Shown here one piece after another: positions 33,821 through 42,698 of a stretch of DNA of 64,000 bases; positions within the stretch are counted from its first letter, which is position 1, and each line of letters starts with the position of its first letter. Both the position numbers and the translations under genes were made by a program. The notes beneath the pieces were generated by a model, which was not told where the DNA came from, made no database searches, and was given only the letters and a program-made list of their open reading frames with translations. This DNA is from Planctomycetota bacterium. GTDB lineage: Bacteria > Planctomycetota > MHYJ01 > WSZJ01 > JACPWG01. The stretch covers positions 1 through 64,000 of the forward strand of contig JACPWG010000108.1 of NCBI GenBank assembly GCA_016197205.1, in the 5' to 3' direction.

Positions 33821-35689
33821 ATGGCCGACCTGCAACAGATCGAGTTCGCCACCTCCCTCGAGGACGTCCTCCGGCTCTTCGGCCCGGAAGGCATGCTCTA
33901 CAGCCGCGACCAGGACGTCTTCCTGCGGGAGCTCGTCCAGAACGCGCTCGACGCCATCGAGGTCCGGCGCGGCCTCGCAGCCGCGGCCGCCGCTGCGGGA
34001 GCCGCCACCTCCCAGTCCTCCTCCTCGGCGGCGCTGCCGTCCACCCCTCCCCCCTCCTTCACGATCCGGGTCGCCTTCCGCCCGAAGCCCTGGCCGGCCC
34101 TGGTCGTCGAGGACGACGGCTGGGGCATGGAGGAAGCCACCGTCCGCGAGCACCTCGCCCATCCCCTCCGCGGCATCCGGCGCGATGGCCAGGCCACCGG
34201 CGCCGCGCCCGCGGCACTCATCGGCCGGTTCGGCGTCGGTCTCCTCTCCGCCTTCAAAGTGTCCGACCGCGTGCAGGTCGAGACCGCGCGCGAAGGCCAC
34301 CCTCCCCTCTCCGTCACCCTCTCCATCCGACGCGGGCCCGACGACGCGCTCAAGGTCAACGCCACCATCGGCTCCGCGCCGCCGCGGCCGCCCGGCACCC
34401 GCGTCACCGTGCACTTCCTCTCCACCGATCCCGCGGTCGCCGAGCGCGCGACGCGCGTCGCCACGGCCGGCGCGATCCTGGACGCCCTCACCCACTACGT
34501 CCGCCACCCGGCCCCCGACGTCACCGTTCTCTTCGCATGCGAAGGCAAGCCCGCGCTGCGTGTCGCCAACCGGGCGCTGGTCGGCGCCGACTCGCCGCTC
34601 GCCCACCGGTTCGAGTCGCCGGGCCTTCGTGGGTGCCTGGCCCTGCCCTCCTCTTCCGCACCCGCCGGAGCCGCCGGCTTCCAGGCCTGCTACCGCGGCA
34701 TCCTCGTGAAGACCGCCTATCCCACGCTCCTGCCCGAAGAGGCCGCGGGGCTCACGGGCGAAATCGACGTCACCGACGCGCTCCTCGTGGACGTCGGCCT
34801 CTCGCGCGAGGAATTCCTGAACAACGACCGGCTGGGCAGGCTGCGGCAAGTGCTCGCCGCCGAGATCGGAAAATTCAATACCCTTCTCGAGCGGTGGAAC
34901 GAAGCGCCGGACCTCGACCGCTCCTCCGCGCGCCGCACGCGCACGGCCACGCGCGACGGGACCGCGGGCGGGTTCGAGCTCTTCGCGCAGGCCGTCCGCA
35001 GTCGCTTCGGCAACCTGATCGGACGCCGCATCCTTCAGGAGATGGAGTTCCACGAGCTCACGAAGGAGCGCTGGGTGTCGCTGCCGGACCTCGCGGGCGA
35101 GGTCGCGCGCGCGAAGCCGCCGCGCGTGTATCTCGCGGTGCAGCCCTGCGGCGTCTATCGGGTCGCGCAGCTCGACGGTCGCTGGATGCAAAAGATGGAC
35201 GACCTCTGGGAGCTGTGCCGCGCGGTCGCCACCGAGCGCCGCGAGCCCATGCTCCTCCTCGCCACGCCGCCCGACGCGCCGGGCTCGACGCCCGACTCCT
35301 TCGCCTGGGTGGAGCGTTATCTCCGGGACCGACGGGTGGAACCCCTGCCCGCGCGACAGGCGCTCGACCATTTGGAAAAGGTCCGGGTGCCCGGCGCGTG
35401 GCCGGTGGACGCGTGGCTGGCGAAGTTCCCGAAAGCGGCCGGGCTGAAGGCGAAGGCCTACGTCGTGAAGGCCGACCGGAGCGTCCGGCAGACGCCGAAG
35501 GCCGAGGTGTACGTCGACGCGGCGGCCGGCCCGATCGCCGATTTGTTGCGGTCCTCGGAGCGGCTCGAGCGCAACCCGCCGCTGAAGGCCGCGGTCGAGG
35601 CGTGGCTCTCCACGCTCGCGTGGCGCCCCGACCTCGCCGAGGAGGGCTTGCGGACGGCCTGTCGGATCGCGGCCAAGTCCCTGCATTGA
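33821..35689 (+). CDS. HSP90-like GHKL ATPase, first of tandem pair
   Basis: A 622-residue protein. The N-terminal GHKL fold carries the N-box DVFLRELVQNALDAIEVRR, G1 box VEDDGWGME and G2 box IGRFGVGLLSAFKVSD, all very close in pattern to HtpG/HSP90. The middle segment RGILVKTAYPTLLPEEAAG...VGLSREEFLNND parallels the HSP90 middle domain that ends with the LNVSRE motif. The C-terminal third is not recognisably HSP90. A low-complexity Ala/Ser/Pro insert (about 49-74) replaces part of the ATP lid region. ATG 33821 begins at the conserved part. 14 bp before its paralogue. Confidence 0.8.
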   Translation: MADLQQIEFATSLEDVLRLFGPEGMLYSRDQDVFLRELVQNALDAIEVRRGLAAAAAAAGAATSQSSSSAALPSTPPPSFTIRVAFRPKPWPALVVEDDGWGMEEATVREHLAHPLRGIRRDGQATGAAPAALIGRFGVGLLSAFKVSDRVQVETAREGHPPLSVTLSIRRGPDDALKVNATIGSAPPRPPGTRVTVHFLSTDPAVAERATRVATAGAILDALTHYVRHPAPDVTVLFACEGKPALRVANRALVGADSPLAHRFESPGLRGCLALPSSSAPAGAAGFQACYRGILVKTAYPTLLPEEAAGLTGEIDVTDALLVDVGLSREEFLNNDRLGRLRQVLAAEIGKFNTLLERWNEAPDLDRSSARRTRTATRDGTAGGFELFAQAVRSRFGNLIGRRILQEMEFHELTKERWVSLPDLAGEVARAKPPRVYLAVQPCGVYRVAQLDGRWMQKMDDLWELCRAVATERREPMLLLATPPDAPGSTPDSFAWVERYLRDRRVEPLPARQALDHLEKVRVPGAWPVDAWLAKFPKAAGLKAKAYVVKADRSVRQTPKAEVYVDAAAGPIADLLRSSERLERNPPLKAAVEAWLSTLAWRPDLAEEGLRTACRIAAKSLH

Positions 35690-35703
35690 CGTGGGAGCAC
35701 CCC

Positions 35704-37527
35704 ATGCCCGAGGAGACCGAGCTCAAGCTGGGTACCACGCTCGAGGACGTGATCAAGCTCTTCGGACCCGAAGGGATGATCTACAGCCGCGATCACGACG
35801 TCTTCGTGCGCGAGCTGGTCCAGAACGCGCTCGACGCGATCGAGATCCGGCGCGGCCTGGCGGGCGCAAAAAAGACCTCGGACTCTTCCACGATCCGGGT
35901 CTCGCTCCGCGGCGCACCGTCGCCCGCGATCGACGTGGAGGACGACGGCTGGGGCATGGACGAGTCCGTCGTGCGCGAGCATCTCTGCCACCCGCTCCGC
36001 GGCATCCGCCGAAACGCGACGGCGATGGCCGCGGCCCCCGCCGCGCTCATCGGCCGCTTCGGCGTGGGGTTCCTCTCCGCCTACAAGGTCACGGACTGCA
36101 TCGAGGTCGAGACCGCGCGCGAAGGCTGCCGACCGCTCTCCCTCATGATCGGCATCCGGCGCGGCCCAGGGGACGAGATGCGGTTCCAGGGCTTCCTCGG
36201 TGAAGGCCCGCCGCGAGCCGTCGGCACGCGCGTCCGCATCCACTTGGCCTCCAGCCATTCGGAGGTCGCCCGACGCGCGCGGCTCCTCGCCACGTCCGAG
36301 GCCGTCCAGGACGCGCTCCGCCATTACATCCGCCACCCGTTGCCGGGCGTGGACCTGCTCTTCGAGGATCCGCAAGGGAGGATCGTCCAGCTCATCGATC
36401 AGCCGTTCCTCGGCTCGGAGAACCGCTTCGTGCACCGTTTCGAAGCCGCGGGCGTGCGCGGCTGCCTCGCCCTGCCGGCGGCGGAGCGCGCGGGCCCGGG
36501 CGCGTTCCAGGTCTGCTTCCGGGGGATCCTCGTGAAGCCGAACTACCCGACGCTGCTGCCGGAAACCGCCGCGGGCATGATCGGCGAAATCGACGTCACC
36601 GACGCGCAGCTCGTCGACCCGGACCTGTCGCGGGAGGAGTTCCTCGACAACCCGAAGCTCGCCGCGCTCAAGAAGCGCCTGGCGGGCGAGCTGGACCGGT
36701 TCAATGCCGCGCTCGCCGGCTGGCGCGACCGCTCGGACGCGCCGCGCGACGCGCGCCCGCGCTGGGTGAACGCGATCCGCGACGGTTCGCCGGCGGCCTT
36801 CGACTTGCTGTCGCGCTCGAGCGAAGGACCGTACAAGAATTTCGTGGCGCGCCGGATCCTGCAGGAGGTGCAGTTCCACGAATCGACCGGGGACCGGTGG
36901 CTGCTGCTGCCCGAGCTGGTGGCCGACCTGCGGCGCACGGGGCGAACGAAGCTCTACCTGATGGAGCAGGACACGTACATGGTGGACGGCGTCGTGAAGT
37001 ACGACTCGCGCTGGGTGTACCGGTCGGAAGATTTGTGGGAGCTGCTCCGGAGCCTCGCGGCGTCGCGCGGGGACTCGATGCTGCTCGTGTATTTCCCCGA
37101 AGCGGCGACCGGCAAGCGCACGACGTTTCTAGCGTGGGTGCGGGAGTATCTCCGGGGTCAGGGGATTCAAGCGTCGCCGGCGGAGGAGGCGCTGGAGCAC
37201 CTGGAGAAGGAGCCGTTGGCCGGAAAATGGCCGGTACACGCCTGGCTCGCGAAATTTCCCGCCGACCTGGAGCGGCAGGTGAAGGCCTTCGCGACGAAGC
37301 CGCTCACGGCTGGGCGAGGATGGCTCGCGGGGCTGGGCGACCGGCGGCAGGTGTTCCTGAACGCCGGGTCGGAGGAGGTACGCGCGGTGTTCGGGAGCGT
37401 GGAGCGACTCGAGCGCGACCCGGCGGCGAAGTCGATGGCCGAGGCATGGCTGTGCACGCTCGCGTGGCGGCCCGACCTGGCGGAGGAGGCGCTGGGGCGA
37501 TTGTGCGCGCGGTTGGCGGGGCGGTGA
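35704..37527 (+). CDS. HSP90-like GHKL ATPase, second of tandem pair
   Basis: A 607-residue paralogue of the preceding gene, similar throughout, including HDVFVRELVQNALDAIEIRR, VEDDGWGMDE, IGRFGVGFLSAYKVTD and LSREEFLDNPKL. It lacks the Ala/Ser/Pro insert. ATG 35704 has GGGAG 5 nt upstream; the open frame continues far upstream, but only as an overlap of the first gene. A shared operon and similar length suggest that the two form a heterodimer or act in sequence. Clients are unknown. Confidence 0.8.
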   Translation: MPEETELKLGTTLEDVIKLFGPEGMIYSRDHDVFVRELVQNALDAIEIRRGLAGAKKTSDSSTIRVSLRGAPSPAIDVEDDGWGMDESVVREHLCHPLRGIRRNATAMAAAPAALIGRFGVGFLSAYKVTDCIEVETAREGCRPLSLMIGIRRGPGDEMRFQGFLGEGPPRAVGTRVRIHLASSHSEVARRARLLATSEAVQDALRHYIRHPLPGVDLLFEDPQGRIVQLIDQPFLGSENRFVHRFEAAGVRGCLALPAAERAGPGAFQVCFRGILVKPNYPTLLPETAAGMIGEIDVTDAQLVDPDLSREEFLDNPKLAALKKRLAGELDRFNAALAGWRDRSDAPRDARPRWVNAIRDGSPAAFDLLSRSSEGPYKNFVARRILQEVQFHESTGDRWLLLPELVADLRRTGRTKLYLMEQDTYMVDGVVKYDSRWVYRSEDLWELLRSLAASRGDSMLLVYFPEAATGKRTTFLAWVREYLRGQGIQASPAEEALEHLEKEPLAGKWPVHAWLAKFPADLERQVKAFATKPLTAGRGWLAGLGDRRQVFLNAGSEEVRAVFGSVERLERDPAAKSMAEAWLCTLAWRPDLAEEALGRLCARLAGR

Positions 37528-37550
37528 ACCGCGGCACGGCGGTCGAATCC

Positions 37551-37577
37551 GAACCGCGACCGTGAGGGAGCGGTCTC
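37551..37577. repeat. GACCGTGAGGGAGCGGTC motif, copy 2
   Basis: GAACCGCGACCGTGAGGGAG followed by CGGTCTC, matching 28777-28803. It lies just after the HSP90-like genes. The gap 37528-37822 contains no gene that I can see. Confidence 0.6.
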
Positions 37578-37822
37578 GGCGTGTCCTTCGTCTCCCCCGG
37601 GTTCGATCTCGCTCCCCGCCTCCCTACCGCCCCGTGAGACTCTCGCGAATTCGGCAATTCGTGTAGTTCAGGCAGGCGTTCTCCGCGGGCGGCGGAAAGT
37701 CCTCGCCAGACTCGCCCGGGCCCGCTCGCCCCTCATTTCGCTTGCACGGTTCGCACCCATCCGCTTGAATACGCGCTCCCCGTCCCGCTCTTCGTCCGCC
37801 GCGTTTCTCGGAGTCGTCCCGC

Positions 37823-38263
37823 ATGGGCGTCAAGTGCGTGAGCCCGGAGCGCTCGTCGCTGGTCAGCTTCTTCCTGGAGAGCCTCCTCGGCCGCAAGCTT
37901 GCCACGCCCCAGGGTGCGCGCGCCTTCGCGGGCCTCGATCGTGTCTTTCTCCTGGACGCGGGCGGGGTGAAGACCACCCTCCGGTGCAAAGGCGGCACGA
38001 TCGAGATCCATCCGGGCGAGGCCGGGGCATGGGACGCCGGCATTTCCGCGGACCTCGCCACGCTGCTCGCCGTCGGGTTGGGCGGCGACTACCTCTGGCC
38101 GGTCCTCTCCGGTCGCTTGCGCCTCCGCGGGAACCCGCTCCTGCTCTTGCCGCTTCTCGGCCTGCTTCGCGCGCCCGATCCCCCCGCGGCACGGCCGGCG
38201 GCAGCCCCCGCGTCCTCCACGCCTCCGGCCGCGCCCGGCGCGGCGCCCCACTCCGGGAGCTAG
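37823..38263 (+). CDS. Small SCP2-like lipid-binding protein
   Basis: A 146-residue protein whose core (about 38-115) fits the SCP2 sterol-carrier fold: VFLLDAGGVKTTLRCKGG, DAGISADLATLLAVGLGGD and PVLSGRLRLRGNPLLLLPLL, with the typical 'G-x-L/R-x-x-G' turn. A Pro/Ala tail follows. It ends 4 bp before the FAD oxidase start, so the two are in one operon; a hydrophobic substrate passed between them is plausible. Confidence 0.65.
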   Translation: MGVKCVSPERSSLVSFFLESLLGRKLATPQGARAFAGLDRVFLLDAGGVKTTLRCKGGTIEIHPGEAGAWDAGISADLATLLAVGLGGDYLWPVLSGRLRLRGNPLLLLPLLGLLRAPDPPAARPAAAPASSTPPAAPGAAPHSGS

Positions 38264-38267
38264 CGAC

Positions 38268-39725
38268 ATGCCCGCCCCGCCTCGCCCCGACGCCGACGCC
38301 CTCGCGTCCCTGCTCGCGGAAAAACTCGGCCCGGGGCAGGTCCTGCGCGATGCCGACACGCTGCGCCGCTATGGGGAAGACCTCACCGAGGTCCCGGGCC
38401 ACCCACCCGACCTCGTGGTCCGCGCGCACAGCACCGCGGACGTCCAGGCTGTGGTGCGCATCGCGAACGAGCACCGCGTCCCCGTCGTCCCCGTCGTCGC
38501 GGGCTTGAACGTCGGCGGCCTCGCCATCCCCGAGCACGGCGGCATCGTGCTCGATCTCGCCGCCATGAATCGCATCCTCGAGGTCAACGAGGCCGATCAG
38601 TACATGATCGTGGAGCCCGGCGTCTCCTGGGCCGACGTGCGCGCGAAGCTCGACCGCGACCACCCGGCCCTGCGCTTCGGTTACTCCTTCTCCCCGCCTC
38701 ACACCTCCGTCCTTTGCAACTGCCTCATGGACGGGCTCACGAACTTGTCCTTGCTGCACGGCTCGACCGGGGACTGGATCAACGGCGTGGAAGCGGTCCT
38801 CGCGGACGGCTCGATCCTTCGCACCGGCGCGCATGCCCTGAGCCCCGCCTGGTGCACGAACTCCCCCATGCCCGACCTCACCGGGCTCTTCGTGAATTTC
38901 CAGGGCTCGACGGGGATCGTCACGCGGATGAGCGTGCAGGTGTGGCCGAATCGGAAATTCCGCGAACGACTGTTCGTCCTGGCGTACGACATCGACCAGG
39001 CCTACGCCTTCGTGAAACGGCTGATGCGCGAAGAGGTCTGCGACGACATCGGGGGCGTGACGTGGCCCCTCATGAAGCTCCTCTTCGGCCAGGCGCGTCC
39101 GCTGTACCGGGACCCGGCGGAGCCGCTCGTGGCGCTCTACTTCGACATCGCCTCGAACTTCTGGCAGGCCATGACCGCGAAGAAGGAGATCTTCGCCCAG
39201 CTCCTCGCCGAGGCGCGCGCGGCCGGCGGTCGCTTCGAAGACCCGCTGGATATCCGGGACCTCGTGCGGATCGAGCCGCGGTTCGTGGCGTTCGCGGACT
39301 TCCCGACCCGCTTCGATTTTCTGCTGGACCATCCGGGGGGCGGGCTCACGTGGATCGGCAGCTACGGGCCGACCTCGCAGTGGGAGGCGGGAATCAAGGC
39401 CGGGATGCGCATCATGGAAGAGCGCGGTTTCCCGCCGATCGTGGTGACGCGCCCGATGGCCGGCGGGCATTTCGGCGTGCTGCGGCTCATCACCGTTTTC
39501 GACAAGCGCGACGAGGCCGAGGTGCGGCGCGTGCGCGCGCTCAACGAGGCCCTGGCGGACCTGGTCCTCGAGAAGGGGTTCGTCCCCTACAAGACCCCGG
39601 GCTGGGTCGTGCGGCGCCACGCGAAGGCCCTGGACCCCGGCTTCGTGAGGGTGCTCGGCGCCGTCCGGAACGCCCTCGACCCGAACCGGATCTTGAATCC
39701 GGGCCGGTGGGAGACGGGGGGCTGA
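38268..39725 (+). CDS. FAD-linked oxidase (VAO/GlcD family)
   Basis: A 485-residue flavoenzyme. The FAD PP-loop region is DLVVRAHSTADVQAVVRIAN...VPVVPVVAGLNVGG (about 47-86), with VEPGVSWADVRAKL, then the C-terminal cap domain and a final ALDPNRILNPGRW typical of this family. The substrate (2-hydroxy acid, aldonolactone, phenol or ether lipid) cannot be set from motifs. The preceding SCP2-like gene hints at a lipid substrate. The ATG lies 4 bp after the SCP2 stop. Confidence 0.85.
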   Translation: MPAPPRPDADALASLLAEKLGPGQVLRDADTLRRYGEDLTEVPGHPPDLVVRAHSTADVQAVVRIANEHRVPVVPVVAGLNVGGLAIPEHGGIVLDLAAMNRILEVNEADQYMIVEPGVSWADVRAKLDRDHPALRFGYSFSPPHTSVLCNCLMDGLTNLSLLHGSTGDWINGVEAVLADGSILRTGAHALSPAWCTNSPMPDLTGLFVNFQGSTGIVTRMSVQVWPNRKFRERLFVLAYDIDQAYAFVKRLMREEVCDDIGGVTWPLMKLLFGQARPLYRDPAEPLVALYFDIASNFWQAMTAKKEIFAQLLAEARAAGGRFEDPLDIRDLVRIEPRFVAFADFPTRFDFLLDHPGGGLTWIGSYGPTSQWEAGIKAGMRIMEERGFPPIVVTRPMAGGHFGVLRLITVFDKRDEAEVRRVRALNEALADLVLEKGFVPYKTPGWVVRRHAKALDPGFVRVLGAVRNALDPNRILNPGRWETGG

Positions 39726-40053
39726 GGAAGGCTCAAGGCTCAATGATCAATGCTCAATGATCAATGATCAAACAATTTTCAATGCTCAACGCACAATGCT
39801 CAGTGCTCAGTGCACGGTGCACGGAGATCAAAGACCGATGCGAGTTGCTCCCTGTTCCAACCTAGTTCTACTGTTAGGAGATCGACGAGGACCCCCAAAG
39901 TAGAAGCGGCTTCCCGACGCTTCCCGACGCGGCAGGAGGTCGCGTCTACTCGGGTCTGCGCGCGATCTCGCACAGTAGAACGAGCACTCGATTGGGCGGG
40001 ACGGGAGGGCGGCATCCTTGCGGAGCGAAAATTGAGAGTTGAGCCTTGAGCCT
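39724..40053. repeat. GGCTCAAGG/TCAATG repeat tract with inverted ends
   Basis: Begins GAGGAAGGCTCAAGGCTCAA and closes TTGAGCCTTGAGCCTTCC, an inverted pair, with TCAATGATCAATGCTCAATG-type units inside (39740-39822) and GCTTCCCGACGCTTCCCGAC near 39909. A similar tract is at 58018-58180. Non-coding; the next CDS frame starts within its end. Confidence 0.7.
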
Positions 40054-41065
40054 TCCGCCCCTCCCATCCCTCCCTCTCTTCACTCGCGTGCCGGGGCTGG
40101 TAAAGCTCGTTCCCTGGATGCCGCTCGGCGCATTCCCGACGCCGGTGCAGCGGCTGGAGCGGCTGGGCGCGGCGCTCGGCTGCCGCGAGCTGTGGATCAA
40201 GCGGGACGACCTGACCGGGACGGCCCACGGCGGGAACAAGGTCCGCAAGCTCGAGTTCCTGCTGGCGGAAGCGCGGCAGCGCGGGGACGGGCGCGTCTTC
40301 GTGTACGGCGCGACCGGGTCCAACTGGGTGGTCGCCGCGCTCCACTACGCGAAGGAGCTGGGCCTCGGGCGGGACGTGATGCTCTTCCGCAGCCCGTCGC
40401 ATCCGCACGCGGACCGGAACCTCGCCGCGATCCGCGGGCTGGCCGACACGCTCGTCGAACGGCGGTGGCCGGCCTCGGTCCCGTTCGACGTCTTTCGACA
40501 TGCGCTGCGGCGCGGGACCCGCGTGCTGCCGAAGGGCGGGACGAACGCGTTGTCGACCCTGGGCTACTTGAACGCGGGGCTTGAGCTGGCGGAGCAGGTG
40601 CGGGCGGGCGAGCTGCCGGAGCCGGACTACGTGTTCGTCCCGCTGGGGACGTGCGGCACCGCGGCGGGACTGCTGGCGGGCCTTCACCTCGCGGGGCTGC
40701 GCACGAGGCTGGTGGCTGTCCGGATCACGAGCAGGTTCGTGGCGAACGCCGCGCGCGTCTGGGGCCTGGCGGCGTGGGCGCTCACGACCGTGTTGCGCGG
40801 CGGCGTGCAGGCCGCCCCGATGCGGCGGGAGCAGTTCGAGGTCGACACCCGGCACCTGGGCGCGGGCTACGGCCTTCCGACGCCGGAGGCCGAGGAAGCC
40901 ACGCGCCGGATGCGGGAGCTGGAGGGTATCGACCTGGACCCCTCGTATACGGCGAAGACCGTAGCCGCGCTGACGGATGCCGTGCGGGAGCGCGGACTCG
41001 GCGACCAGCGGGTGCTCTATTGGTTGACTTTGAACTCGGCCCCCTTGGCCGCCAGCTCGCGGTAA
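40046..41065 (+). CDS. PLP-dependent D-cysteine desulfhydrase/ACC deaminase family enzyme
   Basis: Up to 339 residues. The family motifs are FPTPVQRLERLG, ELWIKRDDLTG, and GGNKVRKLEFLL with the PLP-binding Lys (about residue 65), then YGATGSNWVVAA and GTCGTAAGLLAG for cofactor binding. These enzymes deaminate D-cysteine or 1-aminocyclopropane-1-carboxylate; which one is undecided. The start is uncertain: TTG 40046 lies inside a repeat, GTG 40088 or ATG 40118 fit the family N-terminus as well, and none has a clear ribosome site. The 3' end overlaps the convergent carrier gene by 49 bp. Confidence 0.82.
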   Translation: MSLPPLPSLPLFTRVPGLVKLVPWMPLGAFPTPVQRLERLGAALGCRELWIKRDDLTGTAHGGNKVRKLEFLLAEARQRGDGRVFVYGATGSNWVVAALHYAKELGLGRDVMLFRSPSHPHADRNLAAIRGLADTLVERRWPASVPFDVFRHALRRGTRVLPKGGTNALSTLGYLNAGLELAEQVRAGELPEPDYVFVPLGTCGTAAGLLAGLHLAGLRTRLVAVRITSRFVANAARVWGLAAWALTTVLRGGVQAAPMRREQFEVDTRHLGAGYGLPTPEAEEATRRMRELEGIDLDPSYTAKTVAALTDAVRERGLGDQRVLYWLTLNSAPLAASSR

Positions 41066-42324
41066 CGCCGCGAGGCGCGGACGGAGAGCCAGCCGCGCGC
41101 GGCGATGAGCGGGAGCGTGAGGAGGGCGAGCGCGGCGGGCCGCAGTGCCGCTTCGGCGAGCAGGAAGCGGTTGGCGAGCTGCGCGACGGAGGCGACGGCA
41201 TCGCCGAGCCGGAACCCGAAGGTGTCGGCGAAGACCTTTGCCTTGTACTTCTCCTCGCGCGAAAGCGGCGTGTAGAGCAGCTCCCGCGAAGACTGGTGGA
41301 GGGAATAGAAGAGCGCGCCGCACGGGAGCAGCAGCGCCTGGGCGAGAGGCAGCGCGCCGGCGCCCCCCGTGGGGAGGACGCCGCCGAGACCCAACGCGGC
41401 CACGCCCTGCATCGCGACGAGTGCGAGCAGACCGGGCGCGGGCCCCCAGCGGCCCGCGAGCGGCGCGACCGCGAGGACTTGAAAGAGGAACGCGAGGACG
41501 TTTTGCAGGCCGAAATAGAGGCCGAAAAAGCGGGTCTTGTCGTCTTTGCCCGTGATTTCGGCCTGGACGATTTCGGAGAATCGAAACTCCAGGATCGTGC
41601 CGACAAACGTGACCAAGAGGACGATGCCGAAGATTTTCTGTAGGAAGTCCGAGCGGGCGATCGCGCGCAGTCCCTCGGTGCCCGCGGCGAGGCTGGAGCT
41701 CGCCGGCGTGGACGACCCCGCCGGCGGTGCCGCCTCTTCCGTCAGCCGCAAGACGAGGGCCAGGCAGAGCACCTGGAAGCCGGCGACCACGAACACGAGG
41801 TTTTCGCTGCCCAACGGGCGCGCCAGGAGGCCTGCGAGGTAGCTCCCGACGATGCTGCCGAGAACTCCCCCGGCGCCGATGGGACCATAGAGCCGGGTCC
41901 CTTGCTCGGGCGTGAAGCGATCATTGGCGAGGGCCCAGAAGAAGTACACCGCGAGGAGGTTGTAGACGCTCACCCAGACCAGGAAGGCCTCGGCGCCGTA
42001 CGGAAGCCCGGCGGCGAGCCACGCACCGAAACTCACGAAAACGAGCGCAAAGCCAACGAAGCCGCCGGCGACGAGTTGCCGGGGTCGCCAGCGCGCGGCC
42101 GCGAGGTTCACCCCGATCCCCACGGCGAACATGACCACGGCCGTCAGCAGGTAGAACGCCGGCTGGTCGTCGAAGCGGCGCTTGTTCAGGAAAAGAGCGT
42201 TGCGGACCGGCTTCGCGACCAGGTAGCCGCAGATCACGGAAAAAAAGAGCGCGGCGGCCAGCATCGCGCGACGCGCCTCCTCCGCGTCGCGCGCCCGCAG
42301 CAACCGAAGAACGAACGCGGGCAT
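41017..42324 (-). CDS. ATP:ADP-antiporter-like (NTT/MFS) membrane carrier
   Basis: A 435-residue protein with about 12 membrane helices. The N-terminal helix SVICGYLVAKPVRNALFL and FFWALANDRFTPEQGTRLYG resemble the bacterial nucleotide-transporter (Npt/TlcC-like) branch of the MFS. The late segment SSRELLYTPLSREEKYKAKV is typical of this family's non-parasite members. The true substrate in free-living bacteria is not established. It is convergent with and overlaps the PLP enzyme gene. Confidence 0.78.
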   Translation of the reverse strand: MPAFVLRLLRARDAEEARRAMLAAALFFSVICGYLVAKPVRNALFLNKRRFDDQPAFYLLTAVVMFAVGIGVNLAAARWRPRQLVAGGFVGFALVFVSFGAWLAAGLPYGAEAFLVWVSVYNLLAVYFFWALANDRFTPEQGTRLYGPIGAGGVLGSIVGSYLAGLLARPLGSENLVFVVAGFQVLCLALVLRLTEEAAPPAGSSTPASSSLAAGTEGLRAIARSDFLQKIFGIVLLVTFVGTILEFRFSEIVQAEITGKDDKTRFFGLYFGLQNVLAFLFQVLAVAPLAGRWGPAPGLLALVAMQGVAALGLGGVLPTGGAGALPLAQALLLPCGALFYSLHQSSRELLYTPLSREEKYKAKVFADTFGFRLGDAVASVAQLANRFLLAEAALRPAALALLTLPLIAARGWLSVRASRRYRELAAKGAEFKVNQ

Positions 42325-42364
42325 CGGTCAGCTCCGTCGCGGGCACCGGTTTCACAAGCCGACA

Positions 42365-42560
42365 AACTACGAAATTGCGAAGCTGTGAAATCGTCGTGAA
42401 TCTGTGAAACCTGTGCTGCTAATCGTCCGAAGCTTGTTTTCTTGCGACAATTTTTGCTTGTGTCGAACGCCACGAAAACCACAGATTTCACAGATTCTAC
42501 GCGATTACACAGATTACGAATCTGTGAAATCGTCGTGAATCTGTGAAATCTGTGGTTCCG
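42365..42560. repeat. CACAGATTTCACAGATT-type repeat
   Basis: GAAATCGTCGTGAATCTGTG recurs (42387 and 42526), and CACAGATTTCACAGATTC (about 42480-42497) pairs with the downstream GAATCTGTGAAATCTGTGG-type sequence, making a hairpin. It fills most of the gap 42325-42698. No gene seen. Confidence 0.7.
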
Positions 42561-42698
42561 TCGTCGCTTGGCTCCGGCCCCGCCGCGCTGTGGTTCCGTG
42601 GTCCCTGGCCTGCGCTACAACCTTCTCACTCTTGGAAACCAGTCCCGCGAGCCAGGGGGAGTCCACCCGGAGCCGCGGACGAATGGGAGCAGCCCCTG

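Noticed and set aside
33763..35703. N-terminal extension of the second HSP90-like gene
   Set aside because: It overlaps the whole first HSP90-like gene in another frame and is Arg-rich. The true start is ATG 35704 with a ribosome site.
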